Below, piece after piece: positions 25,848-38,440 of a stretch of DNA of 64,000 bases (positions are counted from its first letter, which is position 1; every line of letters starts with the position of its first letter). The DNA lies in NCBI GenBank assembly GCA_027493935.1, contig JAOSJV010000001.1, positions 2,131,157-2,195,156 on the forward strand. Direction: 5' to 3'. Origin of the DNA: Burkholderiales bacterium (GTDB taxonomy: Bacteria; Pseudomonadota; Gammaproteobacteria; Burkholderiales; SG8-39). Below the pieces are notes generated by a model. That model worked only from the letters and a program-made list of their open reading frames with translations, had not been told where the DNA came from and searched no databases. The position numbers were made by a program, and so were the translations under genes.

Positions 25848-26287
25848 ACGCTCTGGACATCAAGCAGATCCTCGAGCACCTTCCGCACCGCTACCCGTTC
25901 CTGCTCGTCGACCGGGTGCTGGAATGCGTGCCCGGCGAGCGTATCGTCGCGCTCAAGAACGTCACCATCAACGAGCCGTTTTTCCCTGGCCATTTCCCGC
26001 ACCACCCGGTGATGCCCGGCGTGATGATCATCGAGGCGATGGCGCAGGCGGCCGCGATCCTCGCCTTCCGCACCCTGAACGACGTGCCTGGCGACCAGCA
26101 CGTCGTGTACTTCGTCGGCATCGACGAAGCGCGATTCAAGAGCCCGGTCGGGCCGGGCGACCAGCTCATGCTCCATGCGCGGGTCGAGCGGCACCTGCGC
26201 GGCATCTGGAAGTTCGCGGCCGAGGCGAGGGTCGGCGAGACACTTGCCGCCGAGGCGAAGATGATGTGCACGGTGCGCGACGCGTGA
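25844..26287 (+). CDS. fabZ: 3-hydroxyacyl-ACP dehydratase FabZ
   Basis: Fatty-acid elongation dehydratase. GTG 25844, overlapping the lpxD stop. [13 protein letters not shown] and [20 protein letters not shown] contain the catalytic histidine and glutamate. 147 residues; overlaps lpxA by four bases, so lpxD-fabZ-lpxA are translationally coupled. Confidence 0.96.
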   Translation: MNALDIKQILEHLPHRYPFLLVDRVLECVPGERIVALKNVTINEPFFPGHFPHHPVMPGVMIIEAMAQAAAILAFRTLNDVPGDQHVVYFVGIDEARFKSPVGPGDQLMLHARVERHLRGIWKFAAEARVGETLAAEAKMMCTVRDA

Positions 26288-27054
26288 TCCATCCGACCGC
26301 GATCGTTCATCCCGGTGCGCGGCTCGCGGCGGACACGAGCGTCGGCGCGTACTCGGTGATCGGCGAGCATGTCGAGATCGGTGCTGGCACGAAGATCGCT
26401 TCGCACGTCGTGATCGAAGGGCATACCCGCATCGGGCGCGCGAACCGCATCTTCCAGTTCACGTCGATCGGCTGTGAGCCGCAGGACAAGAAGTACCGCG
26501 GCGAGCCGACCCGGCTCGAGATCGGCGACCGCAACACGATCCGAGAGTTCTGCACCTTCAGCACCGGAACCGTGCAGGACGCGGGCGTCACGCGCGTCGG
26601 CGACGACAACTGGATCATGGGGTACGTGCACATCGCGCACGACTGCCGGATCGGCAGCAACACGATCCTGTCGAACAATGCCCAGCTCGCCGGCCACGTG
26701 GACATCGCCGACTGGGCGATTCTCGGCGGGTTCACCGGTGTGCACCAGTTCGTTAAGATCGGCGCCCATGCGATGACGGGCGGCGGCACGATCCTGCTGC
26801 AGGACCTGCCGCCCTACGTGACCGCGCAAGGCAATCCGGCGAAGCCCTACGGCATCAACGCCGAGGGGCTGCGCCGGCGCGGCTTCGGCGAGGGCGTGAT
26901 CGCTGCGATCCGTGGCGCCTACAAGACCGTCTACCGGAGCGGGTTGACGCTCGCCGACGCGCGGGCGAGCGTCGCGGCGCAGGCGGCGGCGACGCCCGAG
27001 CTCGCGGCGCTAGTGGATTTCCTCGGCGCGGCCACGCGCGGGATCGTGCGCTGA
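26284..27054 (+). CDS. lpxA: UDP-N-acetylglucosamine O-acyltransferase LpxA
   Basis: First step of lipid A synthesis. GTG 26284 overlaps fabZ. The 256-residue protein has hexapeptide repeats from [12 protein letters not shown], catalytic histidine in [13 protein letters not shown], and the C-terminal [19 protein letters not shown]. Normal length, intact. Confidence 0.96.
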   Translation: MIHPTAIVHPGARLAADTSVGAYSVIGEHVEIGAGTKIASHVVIEGHTRIGRANRIFQFTSIGCEPQDKKYRGEPTRLEIGDRNTIREFCTFSTGTVQDAGVTRVGDDNWIMGYVHIAHDCRIGSNTILSNNAQLAGHVDIADWAILGGFTGVHQFVKIGAHAMTGGGTILLQDLPPYVTAQGNPAKPYGINAEGLRRRGFGEGVIAAIRGAYKTVYRSGLTLADARASVAAQAAATPELAALVDFLGAATRGIVR

Positions 27055-27115
27055 GGCGGCACGGATGCGGGCGTCCTGCGGACCGCTCGATCCCCGGTGA
27101 GCCCGGGTTAGCCGC

Positions 27116-28288
27116 GTGTCCTCGGCGCCGACGATCGCGCTCGTGGCGGGTGAGGCTTCCGGCGACCTTCTCGGCAGCCGGTTGATCGGTGCGCTGCGGC
27201 GCCATCTCCCGGACGCGTCGTTCGTGGGCATCGGCGGGCCGCGTATGGCCGCCGCCGGCCTGGAGGTGTGGTTCGTGCAGGAGCGGCTCGCAGTGCGCGG
27301 CCTCGTCGAGGTGCTGGCCCACCTGCGCGAGCTGCTCGCGATCCGCCGCGCGTTGCTCGCGCGCCTGCGGTCGCAGCGCCCGACGCTCTTCGTCGGTATC
27401 GATTCGCCCGACTTCAACCTGGGGGTCGAGCGCAGGTTGCGCTCGGCCGGGGTTGCCACGGCGCACCTCGTCAGCCCGACCGTCTGGGCGTGGCGCCGTG
27501 GCCGCATCGGCGCGATCCGAAAGGCGGTCGACCACATGCTGGTCCTCTTTCCATTCGAAGCGCCGATCTACGACGCCGCCGGGGTGCCCGCGACGTTCAT
27601 CGGTCACCCCCTCGCCGACGAGATCCCGCTCGAGAGCGACCGCGGCGCGGCGCGCGAGGCGCTGCGCCTGCCGCAGCAGGCACCGGTGATCGCCGTGCTC
27701 CCCGGCAGCCGGCAGTCGGAGATCCACCAGATGGCGCCGATCTTTATCGAGACGGTGCGGCTCGTCCTGGAGCGGCTGCCCGAGGCGCGGTTCCTGGTGC
27801 CGCTCGCGACCCGGGAGACGCGCGAGCTCTTCGAGGGCGAGGTGTACCGCCTGGGCGCCCGAGACCTGCCGCTCGCGCTGCTGTTCGGGCACACGCAGGA
27901 GGCGCTCGCGGCATGCGACGTCGCGCTCGCGGCGAGCGGCACGGTGACGCTCGAGGCAGCCCTCGTCGGCCGGCCGATGGTGATCGCGTACCGCGTGGCG
28001 CCGTTCTCCCACCGCATCGCCGTGAGCCTGGTGCGGGTCGAGCACATGGGGCTGCCCAACCTGCTTGCCGGCGAGTCGGTGGTGCCCGAGTTCCTGCAGG
28101 ACGAGGCGAGTCCGGTCAATCTGTCGCAGGCGCTCGTGAATCTCGTCGAGGACGATACCGTGCGCGCGGCCGTGCAAGCGCGCTTCACCGATCTGCACCG
28201 GCTGCTGCGCCGGGATGCCGCCGAGACGGCGGCGCGCGCGCTGCTGCCCCTCGTCACGGAAGCGCAGCGTGGGCGACTCCCGATCTAG
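27116..28288 (+). CDS. lpxB: Lipid-A-disaccharide synthase LpxB
   Basis: Glycosyltransferase joining two lipid A precursors. GTG 27116, 390 residues. [17 protein letters not shown] opening, [24 protein letters not shown] and [14 protein letters not shown] are typical. The reading frame overlaps rnhB by 20 bases. Intact. Confidence 0.96.
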   Translation: MSSAPTIALVAGEASGDLLGSRLIGALRRHLPDASFVGIGGPRMAAAGLEVWFVQERLAVRGLVEVLAHLRELLAIRRALLARLRSQRPTLFVGIDSPDFNLGVERRLRSAGVATAHLVSPTVWAWRRGRIGAIRKAVDHMLVLFPFEAPIYDAAGVPATFIGHPLADEIPLESDRGAAREALRLPQQAPVIAVLPGSRQSEIHQMAPIFIETVRLVLERLPEARFLVPLATRETRELFEGEVYRLGARDLPLALLFGHTQEALAACDVALAASGTVTLEAALVGRPMVIAYRVAPFSHRIAVSLVRVEHMGLPNLLAGESVVPEFLQDEASPVNLSQALVNLVEDDTVRAAVQARFTDLHRLLRRDAAETAARALLPLVTEAQRGRLPI

Positions 28289-28925
28289 GCAAGCGCGGCA
28301 GGAGGCGCCCGGCGCGCGCCCGTCCGGTCGGCTTCGCTGCGGCGTCGACGAGGCCGGCCGTGGCCCGCTCGCGGGCCCGGTCTACGCCGCCGCGGTGATC
28401 CTCCATCCGCGGCGGCGCATCGCCGGGCTGGACGACTCAAAGCGGCTCGATGCCAAGGTGCGCCTCGCGCTCGCGGCAACCATCCGCGAGCGCGCGCTCG
28501 CCTGGGCGGTCGCGAGCGCCTCGGTCGCCGAGATCGATGCGCTGAACATCCTGCACGCAACGCTGCTCGCGATGAAGCGCGCGGTCGAAGCGCTGCCGAT
28601 CGCGCCCGACCACCTCGTCGTGGATGGCCTGCATTGCCCGGCGACCGCCGTGCCCGCGCGCGCCATCGTCGGCGGCGACGGCACGGTCCGGGCGATCTCG
28701 GCCGCATCGATCCTCGCCAAGACCGCCCGCGACGCCGCGATGCTGCAGCTCCACGCGCGGTTGCCGGAGTACGGCTTCGACCGCCACAAGGGCTACCCGA
28801 CGCCGGAGCATCTCGCCACGCTCAGCCGTCTGGGCCCCTGCGAGGCCCATCGACGGACGTTCGCGCCGGTACGCGAGCTGATCTCCGGGCTGGGGTTGCC
28901 GCCGGCGCAGCCGGAGCTCTTCTGA
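28269..28925 (+). CDS. rnhB: Ribonuclease HII
   Basis: Removes ribonucleotides from DNA-RNA hybrids. The start is taken as GTG 28269, inside the end of lpxB; a later start cannot be excluded because the first 25 residues are basic and unconserved. Catalytic [14 protein letters not shown] (DEAGRG), [23 protein letters not shown] and [14 protein letters not shown] are all present. Length 218 residues. Confidence 0.93.
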   Translation: MGDSRSRQARQEAPGARPSGRLRCGVDEAGRGPLAGPVYAAAVILHPRRRIAGLDDSKRLDAKVRLALAATIRERALAWAVASASVAEIDALNILHATLLAMKRAVEALPIAPDHLVVDGLHCPATAVPARAIVGGDGTVRAISAASILAKTARDAAMLQLHARLPEYGFDRHKGYPTPEHLATLSRLGPCEAHRRTFAPVRELISGLGLPPAQPELF

Positions 28926-28950
28926 CCCGCCGCATCCCGCACCGGCCCGC

Positions 28951-29745
28951 ATGATCAAGCGTATCCAGTCCCGCGAGAATGCCTGGTACAAGTCGCTCGT
29001 GAAGCTCGCTTCGTCGTCGCGCGAGCGCCGGCGCCTGGGAATGGCGATCCTGGACGGCCCGCATCTGATCGAGGCCTGGCGCGCGCGCGGCGGAATCGCC
29101 GAAGCCATCGTGGCAAGCGAGTCCGGGAGCACGCGACCGGACGTGCACGGGCTGCTCGGCGCGGCACCGGCGCACGCTCACGTGATCCTGCCCGACCGGC
29201 TCTTCGATGCGCTTGCACAGGTGGCGACGCCGGTCGGCGTCCTTGCGGTCGTAGCCACGCCCGCGCCGGCGGCGCTGCCGGCGGCGATCGGCGACGCGCT
29301 GCTGTTGGACGGACTGCAGGACGCTGGCAACCTCGGCGCCATTCTGCGCAGCGCAGCCGCCGCCGGCCTGACGGACGTCTTTCTGGGTCATGGGTGCGCC
29401 TTCGCCTGGTCGCCCAAGGTGCTGCGCGCCGGCATGGGTGCGCACTTCGGGCTCACGATCCGCGAGGGCGTCGCGCTCGAGGCCCTGGCCGAGCGCTGCG
29501 CCGGCAAGCTGATCGCAACCGACCCGCGCGCCGCGCGGTCGCTCGACCGCGTCGATCTGCGCGGGCCGGTGGCGTGGATCTTCGGCAACGAGGGCGCCGG
29601 CATCACACCCGCCCTGGCGGCGGTTGCGAGCGAACTCGTGCGGATCCCGATGCCGGGCGGCACCGAGTCGCTGAACGTCGCCTCGGCCGCGGCGGTCTGC
29701 CTGTTCGAGCAGGTGCGGCAGCGACGCGCCGCCGCAGGCGGGTAA
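28951..29745 (+). CDS. TrmH/SpoU-family RNA 2'-O-methyltransferase
   Basis: SPOUT methyltransferase acting on rRNA or tRNA. ATG 28951, 264 residues: N-terminal substrate-binding domain (KRIQSRENAWYKSLVKLA), then motif 1 DGLQDAGNLGAILRSAAAAG, motif 2 WIFGNEGAGIT and motif 3 IPMPGGTESLNVASAAAV. The trefoil knot is therefore complete. The exact RNA target is not assignable. Its TAA stop is the first three bases of the tandem repeat array downstream. Confidence 0.88.
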   Translation: MIKRIQSRENAWYKSLVKLASSSRERRRLGMAILDGPHLIEAWRARGGIAEAIVASESGSTRPDVHGLLGAAPAHAHVILPDRLFDALAQVATPVGVLAVVATPAPAALPAAIGDALLLDGLQDAGNLGAILRSAAAAGLTDVFLGHGCAFAWSPKVLRAGMGAHFGLTIREGVALEALAERCAGKLIATDPRAARSLDRVDLRGPVAWIFGNEGAGITPALAAVASELVRIPMPGGTESLNVASAAAVCLFEQVRQRRAAAGG

Positions 29746-30186
29746 TGGGAGGGAACCCGAGGGGGTTCCCTCCTGTTCCTTCCCCGCTGCGGAAGGCGGG
29801 TAACAGGAGGGAACCCGAGGGGGTTCCCTCCTGTTCCTTCCCCGCTGCGGAAGGCGGGTAACAGGAGGGAACCCGAGGGGGTTCCCTCCTGTTCCTTCCC
29901 CGCTGCGGAAGGCGGGTAACAGGAGGGAACCCGAGGGGGTTCCCTCCTGTTCCTTCCCCGCTGCGGAAGGCGGGTAACAGGAGGGAACCCGAGGGGGTTC
30001 CCTCCTGTTCCTTCCCCGCTGCGGAAGGCGGGTAACGGGAGGGAACCCGAGGGGGTTCCCTCCTGTTCCTTCCCCGCTGCGGAAGGCGGGTAACGGGAGG
30101 GAACCCGAGGGGGTTCCCTCCTGTTCCTTCCCCGCTGCGGAAGGCGGGTAACGGGAGGGAACCCGAGGGGGTTCCCTCCTGTTCCT
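29743..30186. repeat. 58-bp tandem repeat array, about 7.7 copies, each with a long palindrome
   Basis: Units start at 29743, 29801, 29859, 29917, 29975, 30033, 30091 and 30149 (last one partial, 38 bases). Copies are almost identical; only the bases after TAA differ (ATGGG in copy 1, ACAGG in copies 2-5, ACGGG in copies 6-8). Each unit carries an inverted repeat with arms such as GGAGGGAACCC and GGGTTCCCTCC around GAGG; in copies 2-5 the arms extend to 15 bases. A second small hairpin CCTTCC...GGAAGG lies in the other half. The array begins at the stop codon of the methyltransferase and ends at the stop of convergent ppsR. Confidence 0.95.
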
Positions 30187-31010
30187 CAATATGCGCGGCG
30201 CTCGAGCGGGACATCCTGCAGGATCTGGGTCGCGATCTCCTCGATCGAGCGCGTGGTGGAGTTCAGCCAGCGGATGCCGTAGCGGCGCATGAGTCGCTCC
30301 GCCGACTCGATCTCGTACTTGCAGTTCTCCAGGCTGGCGTACTTGCTGCCCGGCCGCCGCTCGTGGCGGATGCGTGCCAGCCGCTCGGGCGAGATGGTGA
30401 GACCGTACACCTTCGTGAGGTGGAGCTCGACCGCGTCGGGCAGCCGCCCGCGCGCGAAATCCTCCGGCGTGAGCGGATAGTTCGCCGCCTTGATGCCGAA
30501 CTGCAGCGCGAGATACAGGCAGGTCGGCGTCTTGCCGCTGCGCGAGACGCCGACCAGCAGCACGTCGGCGCCATGCAACTCCGCGTACGCGAGCCCATCG
30601 TCGTGAGCGAGCGCGAAATTCACCGCCTCGATGCGGTGCTGGTATCCGGTGCTGTCGGCGACGCTGTGCGAGCGGCCGACGGTGTGGGTCGATCCGGTGC
30701 TGAACTCGCTCTCGAGCGGCGCGAGAAACGTCTCGAAGAAATCGAGCACCAGGGCGTCGGCGCCGCGGATGATCGCGCGCACGCCTTCGTCGACCAGCGT
30801 CGTGAACACCACCGGCCGGGCCTCGGACGAGGCCTTGGCCGCCTCGATGCGGGCGAGACACTCGGTGGCCTTCTCCGCGCTGTCCACGAACGGGATGACG
30901 ACCTGCGAGAACCGGATTCCCTCGAACTGGGTGAGCAGACTGTGCCCAAGCATCTCGGCGGTGATGCCCGTGCCGTCCGAGATGAAGAAGATGACGCGGT
31001 CGCGGTGCAT
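30186..31010 (-). CDS. ppsR: PEP synthase regulatory protein (kinase/pyrophosphorylase)
   Basis: Inactivates and reactivates PEP synthase by ADP-dependent phosphorylation and Pi-dependent dephosphorylation. ATG 31010, 274 residues: FFISDGTGITAEMLGHSLL opening, P-loop GVSRSGKTPTCLYLA, and C-terminal YEIESAERLMRR and NSTTRSIEEIA. Divergent from its target ppsA across a 90-base gap, the usual arrangement. Its TGA touches the end of the tandem array. Confidence 0.95.
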   Translation of the reverse strand: MHRDRVIFFISDGTGITAEMLGHSLLTQFEGIRFSQVVIPFVDSAEKATECLARIEAAKASSEARPVVFTTLVDEGVRAIIRGADALVLDFFETFLAPLESEFSTGSTHTVGRSHSVADSTGYQHRIEAVNFALAHDDGLAYAELHGADVLLVGVSRSGKTPTCLYLALQFGIKAANYPLTPEDFARGRLPDAVELHLTKVYGLTISPERLARIRHERRPGSKYASLENCKYEIESAERLMRRYGIRWLNSTTRSIEEIATQILQDVPLERRAY

Positions 31011-31100
31011 GGGGATCCGTTCTCCGGCAGCTCGGGCGGTGCTCGCATACCGCTAAAATAGCCGCTTCGGCGGACTTCGACAACGAGAGGGAGCCAGCAG

Positions 31101-33499
31101 ATGTCGCGCGACCGGTACGTGATCTCACTCGACGCGCTGCGCATGGGCGACGTCGACCAGGTGGGCGGCAAGAACGCCTCGCTCGGCGAGATGATCTCGC
31201 AGCTCGCGCACGCCGGCATCCGCGTTCCGGGCGGGTTCGCGACCACTGCCCAGGCGTATCGCGACTTTCTCGCCGACGCGGGTCTGACGCGACGGATCAA
31301 CACCCGGCTGAAGGCGCTCGATCCGGACGACGTCGCGGCGCTGGCGCAAACGGGCGGTGAGATCCGCGGTTGGATCGTCGCGGCGCCCTTTCCGGCGGCG
31401 CTCGAGTCGGCGATCCGCGCCGCATACGACAAGATGATGCGCGGCGGCGAGGCGCCGGTGGCGGTGCGCTCGTCGGCCACCGCGGAGGATCTGCCGGACG
31501 CGTCCTTCGCCGGCCAGCAGGAGACTTTCCTCAACATCCACGGACTGGACCAGGTGCTCGCCGCGGTAAAGCACGTGTTCGCCTCGCTCTACAACGACCG
31601 CGCGATCTCCTACCGCGTGCACAAGGGATTCGAGCACGAAGCGGTGGCACTGTCGGCCGGCGTGCAGCGGATGGTACGCAGCGATCTCGCCGCGAGTGGT
31701 GTGCTCTTCACGCTCGACACCGAATCGGGCTTCCGCGACGTCGTCTTCATCACCGCCGCGTACGGGCTCGGCGAGACGGTCGTGCAGGGTGCGGTGAACC
31801 CGGACGAGTTCTACGTGCACAAGCCGATGCTCGAAGCTGGCAGATTCCCGATCATCCGGCGGGCGCTCGGTTCCAAGGCGATCAAGATGGTGTTCACCGG
31901 CGAAGCCCAGGCCGGCCGGTCGACCGCGACGGTGGAGGTGCCGCAGTCCGACCAGGACCGCTTCTGTCTCACCGACGACGACATCGTCGAGCTCGCGCGC
32001 TACGCAGTCACGATCGAGAAGCACTACGGTCGTCCGATGGACGTCGAGTGGGGGCAAGGACGGGCGCGACGGCAAGCTCTACGTCCTGCAGGCACGGCCG
32101 GAGACGGTCCGCTCGCAGAAGAAGGCAGAGGGGGCAGGAGCGTTTCCGCCTGAAGCGGCGCTCGAGAGTCCTCGTCACCGGGCGTGCGATCGGGCACAGG
32201 ATCGGTGCAGGGCCGGTGCGCGTCGTGAAGGACGCCTCGGAGATGGGACGGATCGAGGCGGGCGACGTCCTGGTGACCGACATGACCGACCCGAACTGGG
32301 AGCCGGTGATGAAGAAAGCCGCGGCGATCGTCACCAATCGCGGCGGGCGCACCTGCCATGCAGCGATCATCGCGCGAGAGCTCGGTATTCCGGCGGTGGT
32401 CGGCGCGGGCGATGCAACGCGCGTGCTGAAGGACGACACTGCAGTCACGGTATCGTGCGCAGAGGGGGACACCGGCAACGTGTACGAGGGCGCACTCGAG
32501 TTCGAGGTGACGACGACCAGCCTCGCAGAGCTGCCCGAGCTGCCGGTCAAGATCGCGATGAACATCGGCAATCCGCAGCTCGCGTTCGACTTCCAGGCGC
32601 TGCCGAACGCTGGCGTCGGCCTCGCGCGGCTCGAGTTCGTGATCAACAACATGATCGGCGTGCACCCGCGCGCGGTGCTCGACTACCCGCAGCTTCCGGC
32701 GCCGCTCAAGTCGGCGGTCGAGAAGGCCGCGCGCGGCTACGCGAGCCCGCGCGAGTTCTACGTCGCCAAGCTCGCCGAGGGCGTCGCGACGATCGGCGCA
32801 GCATTCTGGCCGAAGCCGGTGATCGTGCGACTGTCGGACTTCAAGTCGAACGAGTACCGCAAGCTGACCGGCGGCAAGGAGTACGAGCCCGAGGAGGAGA
32901 ATCCGATGCTCGGATTCCGTGGCGCCTCCCGCTACGTCGCCGAGTCGTTCCGGGCGTCGTTCGCGCTCGAATGCGAGGCGATGAAGCGGGTGCGCGACGT
33001 GATGGGGCTCACCAACGTCGAGCTGATGGTGCCCTTCGTGCGCACCGTGAGCGAGGCGAAGCGCGTGATCGAGCTGCTCGCCGAGCAGGGACTGCGGCGC
33101 GGCGAGAACGGCCTGCGCATCGTGATGATGTGCGAGGTGCCGTCGAACGCAATCCTTGCCGAGCAGTTTCTCCAGCATTTTGACGGATTCTCGATCGGAT
33201 CGAACGACCTGACCCAGCTCACGCTCGGCGTGGACCGGGACTCGGAGCTCGTCGCCGGCTCGTTCGACGAGCGCGATCCGGCCGTCGAGTCGCTGCTGCG
33301 CGTCGCTATCCGCGCGTGCCGTAAGGCGGGCAAGTACGTCGGCATCTGTGGCCAAGGGCCCTCGGACCACCCGGATCTTGCGCAGTGGCTGATGGAGGAG
33401 GGCATCGAGAGCATGTCGCTCAATCCGGACACGGTCGTCGAGACCTGGATCGCGCTCGGCAAGCAGGTCGCCGCGGCGCGCGGCGTCAAGACGGGCTAG
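31101..33499 (+). CDS. ppsA: Phosphoenolpyruvate synthase (two frameshifts)
   Basis: Converts pyruvate and ATP to PEP. ATG 31101 with a GAGGGAG site; a TAAAAT -10-like element lies at 31054-31059. N-terminal ATP-binding domain ([32 protein letters not shown]), phosphohistidine domain [22 protein letters not shown]-terminal TIM barrel ending with [12 protein letters not shown]. Two extra G bases, in the runs at 32050-32054 and 32129-32133, break the frame; removing both gives MDVEWGKDG... and [13 protein letters not shown], about 798 residues. Both are homopolymer sites, so error is likely. Confidence 0.94.
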
Positions 33500-33517
33500 C
33501 CGGCGGGTCGGGACACC

Positions 33518-33961
33518 TCAGCGCGTGCGGAGCAGGCGCTGCTTTTCACGGTTCCACTCGCGCTCTTTCTCGGCGGCCCGCTTGTCGTACTGCTTCTTGC
33601 CGCGGGCGAGGCCGAGCTCGAGCTTTATGCGGCCCTTGGCGTAGTGAAGGTTGAGGGGCACGAGCGTGTACCCGGCCTGCTCGACCTTGCCGATCAGGCG
33701 GCGGATCTCCTCCGCGTGCAGCAGGAGCTTGCGGGTGCGCGTCGGGTCCGGCGTGACGTGGGTGGACGCGCTGCCGAGCGGGCTCACATGGGCGCCGAGC
33801 AGAAAGATCTCGTGACCCTTGACCACGACGTAGGCCTCCTTCAGCTGGGCGCGGCCGGCGCGGATCGCCTTCACCTCCCAGCCCGCGAGCGCGACGCCAG
33901 CCTCGTAGCGCTCCTCGATGAAGTAGTCGTGAAAGGCCTTGCGGTTCTCGACGATGCTCAT
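33518..33961 (-). CDS. smpB: SsrA-binding protein SmpB
   Basis: Partner of tmRNA in ribosome rescue. ATG 33961, 147 residues: [37 protein letters not shown], and the basic C-terminal tail [19 protein letters not shown], all family hallmarks. Convergent with ppsA and divergent from ratA, 45 bases apart. No tmRNA gene was recognised nearby. Confidence 0.96.
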   Translation of the reverse strand: MSIVENRKAFHDYFIEERYEAGVALAGWEVKAIRAGRAQLKEAYVVVKGHEIFLLGAHVSPLGSASTHVTPDPTRTRKLLLHAEEIRRLIGKVEQAGYTLVPLNLHYAKGRIKLELGLARGKKQYDKRAAEKEREWNREKQRLLRTR

Positions 33962-34006
33962 TGACCTGCGCTCCGGCGATCGGAGCCGATTCTATCAGCG
34001 GCGGTC

Positions 34007-34441
34007 ATGGTGACCGTCGAGCGCTCGGCCCTCGTCGGACACGGCGCCGCGGCGCTGTTTGCCGTGGTGGTGGACGTCGAAGCCTACCCTGCCTTCCTGC
34101 CCTGGTGCGCGTCGGCCACGCTCGTCCAGGGCGATGCGCAACAGGCGGTCGCGACGCTCGGCATCGGCTACCGCGGCGTGCGCCAGCGCTTCACGACGCG
34201 AAATACGATGCGCCAAGGCGAGCGCATCGACATGCAGCTGGTCGACGGGCCGTTCCGCAGGCTTGACGGGACTTGGAGGTTCACGACGCTCGCGCCGCGC
34301 GCGTGCCGCGTCGACTTGCGGCTCGCCTACGAGCTGGCGAGTCCGCTCGTCGCGCGCGCGATCGGACCGGCGTTCGAGCACATCGCGGGCACACTCGTCG
34401 ACGCGTTCGTGCGGCGCGCCGACGCGCTGTACGGTGCATGA
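34007..34441 (+). CDS. ratA: RatA-like START-domain protein
   Basis: Small polyketide cyclase/START-fold protein of the RatA (CoQ-binding, ribosome association toxin) family. ATG 34007, 144 residues: VVDVEAYPAFLPWCASATL and the C-terminal FEHIAGTLVDAFVRRADALYG are typical. Whether it acts as a toxin or in ubiquinone handling is not settled for the family. Overlaps rnfH by four bases and sits next to divergent smpB, a conserved trio. Confidence 0.88.
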   Translation: MVTVERSALVGHGAAALFAVVVDVEAYPAFLPWCASATLVQGDAQQAVATLGIGYRGVRQRFTTRNTMRQGERIDMQLVDGPFRRLDGTWRFTTLAPRACRVDLRLAYELASPLVARAIGPAFEHIAGTLVDAFVRRADALYGA

Positions 34442-34734
34442 GCGCGAGACGCATCCGAGGCAGCGTGACGGTAGAGGTGATCTACGCGACTCCCGTCAAG
34501 CAGGAGCGCTATCCAGTCGAGGTCGCTTCGGGCGCGACGCTCGCCGAGGCGATCCGCGCGAGCGGCGTGCTGCGCGCGTTTCCGGAGATCGATCTCGCGG
34601 TGAATCGCGTCGGCATCTACGGCACGCTCGTTGCGCTCGAGCGGGCGGTGAGCGCGGGCGACCGCATCGAGATCTACCGGCCGCTGCTGGCGGACCCGAA
34701 GGAGGCGCGCCGGCGCCGCGCGCGGCGGCGCTGA
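34438..34734 (+). CDS. rnfH: RnfH family ubiquitin-like protein
   Basis: 98-residue beta-grasp protein (UPF0125/RnfH). ATG 34438 overlaps ratA. The core VEVIYATPVKQERYPVEV, GATLAEAIRASGVL and IYGTLVALERAVSAGDRIEIYRPL matches the family; the end is highly basic. Function not established; coupling to ratA is widespread. Confidence 0.88.
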   Translation: MSARRIRGSVTVEVIYATPVKQERYPVEVASGATLAEAIRASGVLRAFPEIDLAVNRVGIYGTLVALERAVSAGDRIEIYRPLLADPKEARRRRARRR

Positions 34735-36813
<2,079 letters not shown>

Positions 36814-36825
36814 GAGACGCGAAGG

Positions 36826-36853
36826 GCGTGAAACGTGAAGCGTGGAACGTGAG
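36826..36853 (+). repeat. Four tandem heptamers between guaB and guaA
   Basis: GCGTGAA, ACGTGAA, GCGTGGA and ACGTGAG follow one another exactly (consensus RCGTGRR), filling about half of the 52-base gap upstream of guaA. Possible simple-sequence element or repeated operator; no function can be assigned. Confidence 0.7.
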
Positions 36854-36865
36854 CTGGTCACGCCG

Positions 36866-38440
36866 ATGCATGAGAAGCTCCTGATCCTCGATTTCGGCGC
36901 GCAGTACACGCAGCTCATCGCACGCCGCGTGCGCGAGAACCGGATCTACTGCGAGATCCATCCGTTCGACGTCTCGGACGCGTTCGTGCGCGAGTTTGCG
37001 CCGCGCGGAGTGATCCTCTCGGGCGGACCGGCCTCGGTGACCGAGGACGCCACGCCGCGGGCCCCGCAGGCCGTGTTCGCGCTCGGCGTGCCCGTGCTCG
37101 GGATCTGCTACGGCATGCAGACCATGGCGGCGCAGCTCGGCGGCGCGGTCGAGAACGCGCGCGTGCGCGAGTTCGGCTACGCCGAGGTGCGCGCCCAGGG
37201 GCATTCGGCGCTGCTGCGCGGGATCGAGGACCGGACCAACAGCGCCGGACACGGCCTGCTCGACGTCTGGATGAGCCACGGCGACAAGGTCACCGGGCTG
37301 CCGCCGGGCTTCCAGGTGATCGCGAGCAACTCCTCGACGCCGATCGCGGGCATGGCCGACGAATCGCGGCGCTTCTATGCCGTGCAGTTTCATCCCGAGG
37401 TCACCCATACGCGCCAGGGCGCGGCGATCCTGACGCGCTTCCTGACCGAGATCTGCGGCTGCCACGGCGACTGGAACATGCCGGACTACGCCGCCGAGGC
37501 GGTCGAGCGCATCCGCGCCGAGGTCGGCCGCGACGAGGTGATCCTCGGCCTGTCCGGCGGGGTGGACTCGTCGGTGGCGGCCGCGCTGATCCATCGCGCG
37601 ATCGGCGACCAGCTCACCTGCATCTTCGTCGACACGGGTCTCTTGCGCAAGGACGAGGCGGCCCAGGTGATGGAGACGTTCGCGCGCCATCTTGGCGTGC
37701 GCGTGGACATGGTCGATGCCGCGGCGCGGTTCATGAGTGCGCTCGCCGGGGTCGCCGACCCGGAGGAGAAGCGCCGCATCATCGGCCGCGAGTTCGTGCA
37801 TGTCTTCCAGGCCGAGGCGGAGAAGCTGAAGGGGCGCGGCAACGCGGTGAAGTGGCTGGCGCAGGGCACGATCTACCCGGACGTGATCGAGTCTGCCGGC
37901 GCCAAGACCAAGAAGGCGCACACGATCAAGTCGCATCACAACGTCGGCGGACTGCCCGAGACGCTGCACCTGAAGCTGCTCGAGCCGCTGCGCGAGCTCT
38001 TCAAGGACGAGGTGCGCGAGCTCGGGCTCGCGCTCGGGCTGCCGCGGGAGATGGTCTTTCGCCATCCGTTCCCCGGCCCGGGGCTCGGCGTGCGGATCCT
38101 GGGCGAGGTGAAGCGCGAGTACGCGGATCTCCTGCGCGAGGCCGACGCGATCTTCATCGAGGAGCTGCGCGCCTCGGGCTGGTACGACCAGACCGCGCAG
38201 GCCTTTGCCGTGTTCCTGCCGGTGCGCTCGGTCGGCGTGATGGGCGACGGCCGGACCTACGAGCACGTGGTCGCGCTGCGCGCGGTGCAGACGAGCGATT
38301 TCATGACCGCGCAGTGGGCGGAGCTGCCCGCCGACCTTCTCGCGCGCGTGTCGAACCGCATCATCAACGAGGCGCGCGGCATCAACCGCGTTGTCTACGA
38401 CATCTCGAGCAAGCCCCCGGCCACGATCGAGTGGGAGTGA
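36866..38440 (+). CDS. guaA: GMP synthase (glutamine-hydrolysing)
   Basis: Converts XMP to GMP. Start taken as ATG 36866 ([18 protein letters not shown]); the frame is open to 36842. Class I amidotransferase domain with [15 protein letters not shown] (nucleophilic Cys) and [11 protein letters not shown]-pyrophosphatase P-loop [15 protein letters not shown]-terminal dimerisation domain ending PPATIEWE. 524 residues, intact. Its 3' end is a known integration site for islands, and copies of its last bases recur at 44.65 and 60.26 kb. Confidence 0.97.
   Translation: MHEKLLILDFGAQYTQLIARRVRENRIYCEIHPFDVSDAFVREFAPRGVILSGGPASVTEDATPRAPQAVFALGVPVLGICYGMQTMAAQLGGAVENARVREFGYAEVRAQGHSALLRGIEDRTNSAGHGLLDVWMSHGDKVTGLPPGFQVIASNSSTPIAGMADESRRFYAVQFHPEVTHTRQGAAILTRFLTEICGCHGDWNMPDYAAEAVERIRAEVGRDEVILGLSGGVDSSVAAALIHRAIGDQLTCIFVDTGLLRKDEAAQVMETFARHLGVRVDMVDAAARFMSALAGVADPEEKRRIIGREFVHVFQAEAEKLKGRGNAVKWLAQGTIYPDVIESAGAKTKKAHTIKSHHNVGGLPETLHLKLLEPLRELFKDEVRELGLALGLPREMVFRHPFPGPGLGVRILGEVKREYADLLREADAIFIEELRASGWYDQTAQAFAVFLPVRSVGVMGDGRTYEHVVALRAVQTSDFMTAQWAELPADLLARVSNRIINEARGINRVVYDISSKPPATIEWE
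38425..38440 (+). other. Putative attachment site in the 3' end of guaA
   Basis: The last 16 bases of guaA (GATCGAGTGGGAGTGA) reappear as GATTGAGTGGGAGT at 44652-44665 and GATCGAGTGGGAG at 60256-60268. The variable region of the window begins right after this site. guaA 3' ends are established insertion points for genomic islands; assignment here is by position and repeat only. Confidence 0.5.

Noticed and set aside
29740..30190. CRISPR array
   Set aside because: The repeats are contiguous 58-bp units with no unique spacers and no cas genes nearby.
29603..30214. Proline- and glycine-rich repetitive protein read through the tandem array
   Set aside because: The 58-bp period changes frame each unit and the frame is only a shadow of the non-coding array.
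34007..34734. ratA-rnfH as a toxin-antitoxin pair
   Set aside because: The pair is a widespread housekeeping arrangement next to smpB; antitoxin behaviour of RnfH is not shown and nothing in the sequence adds support.
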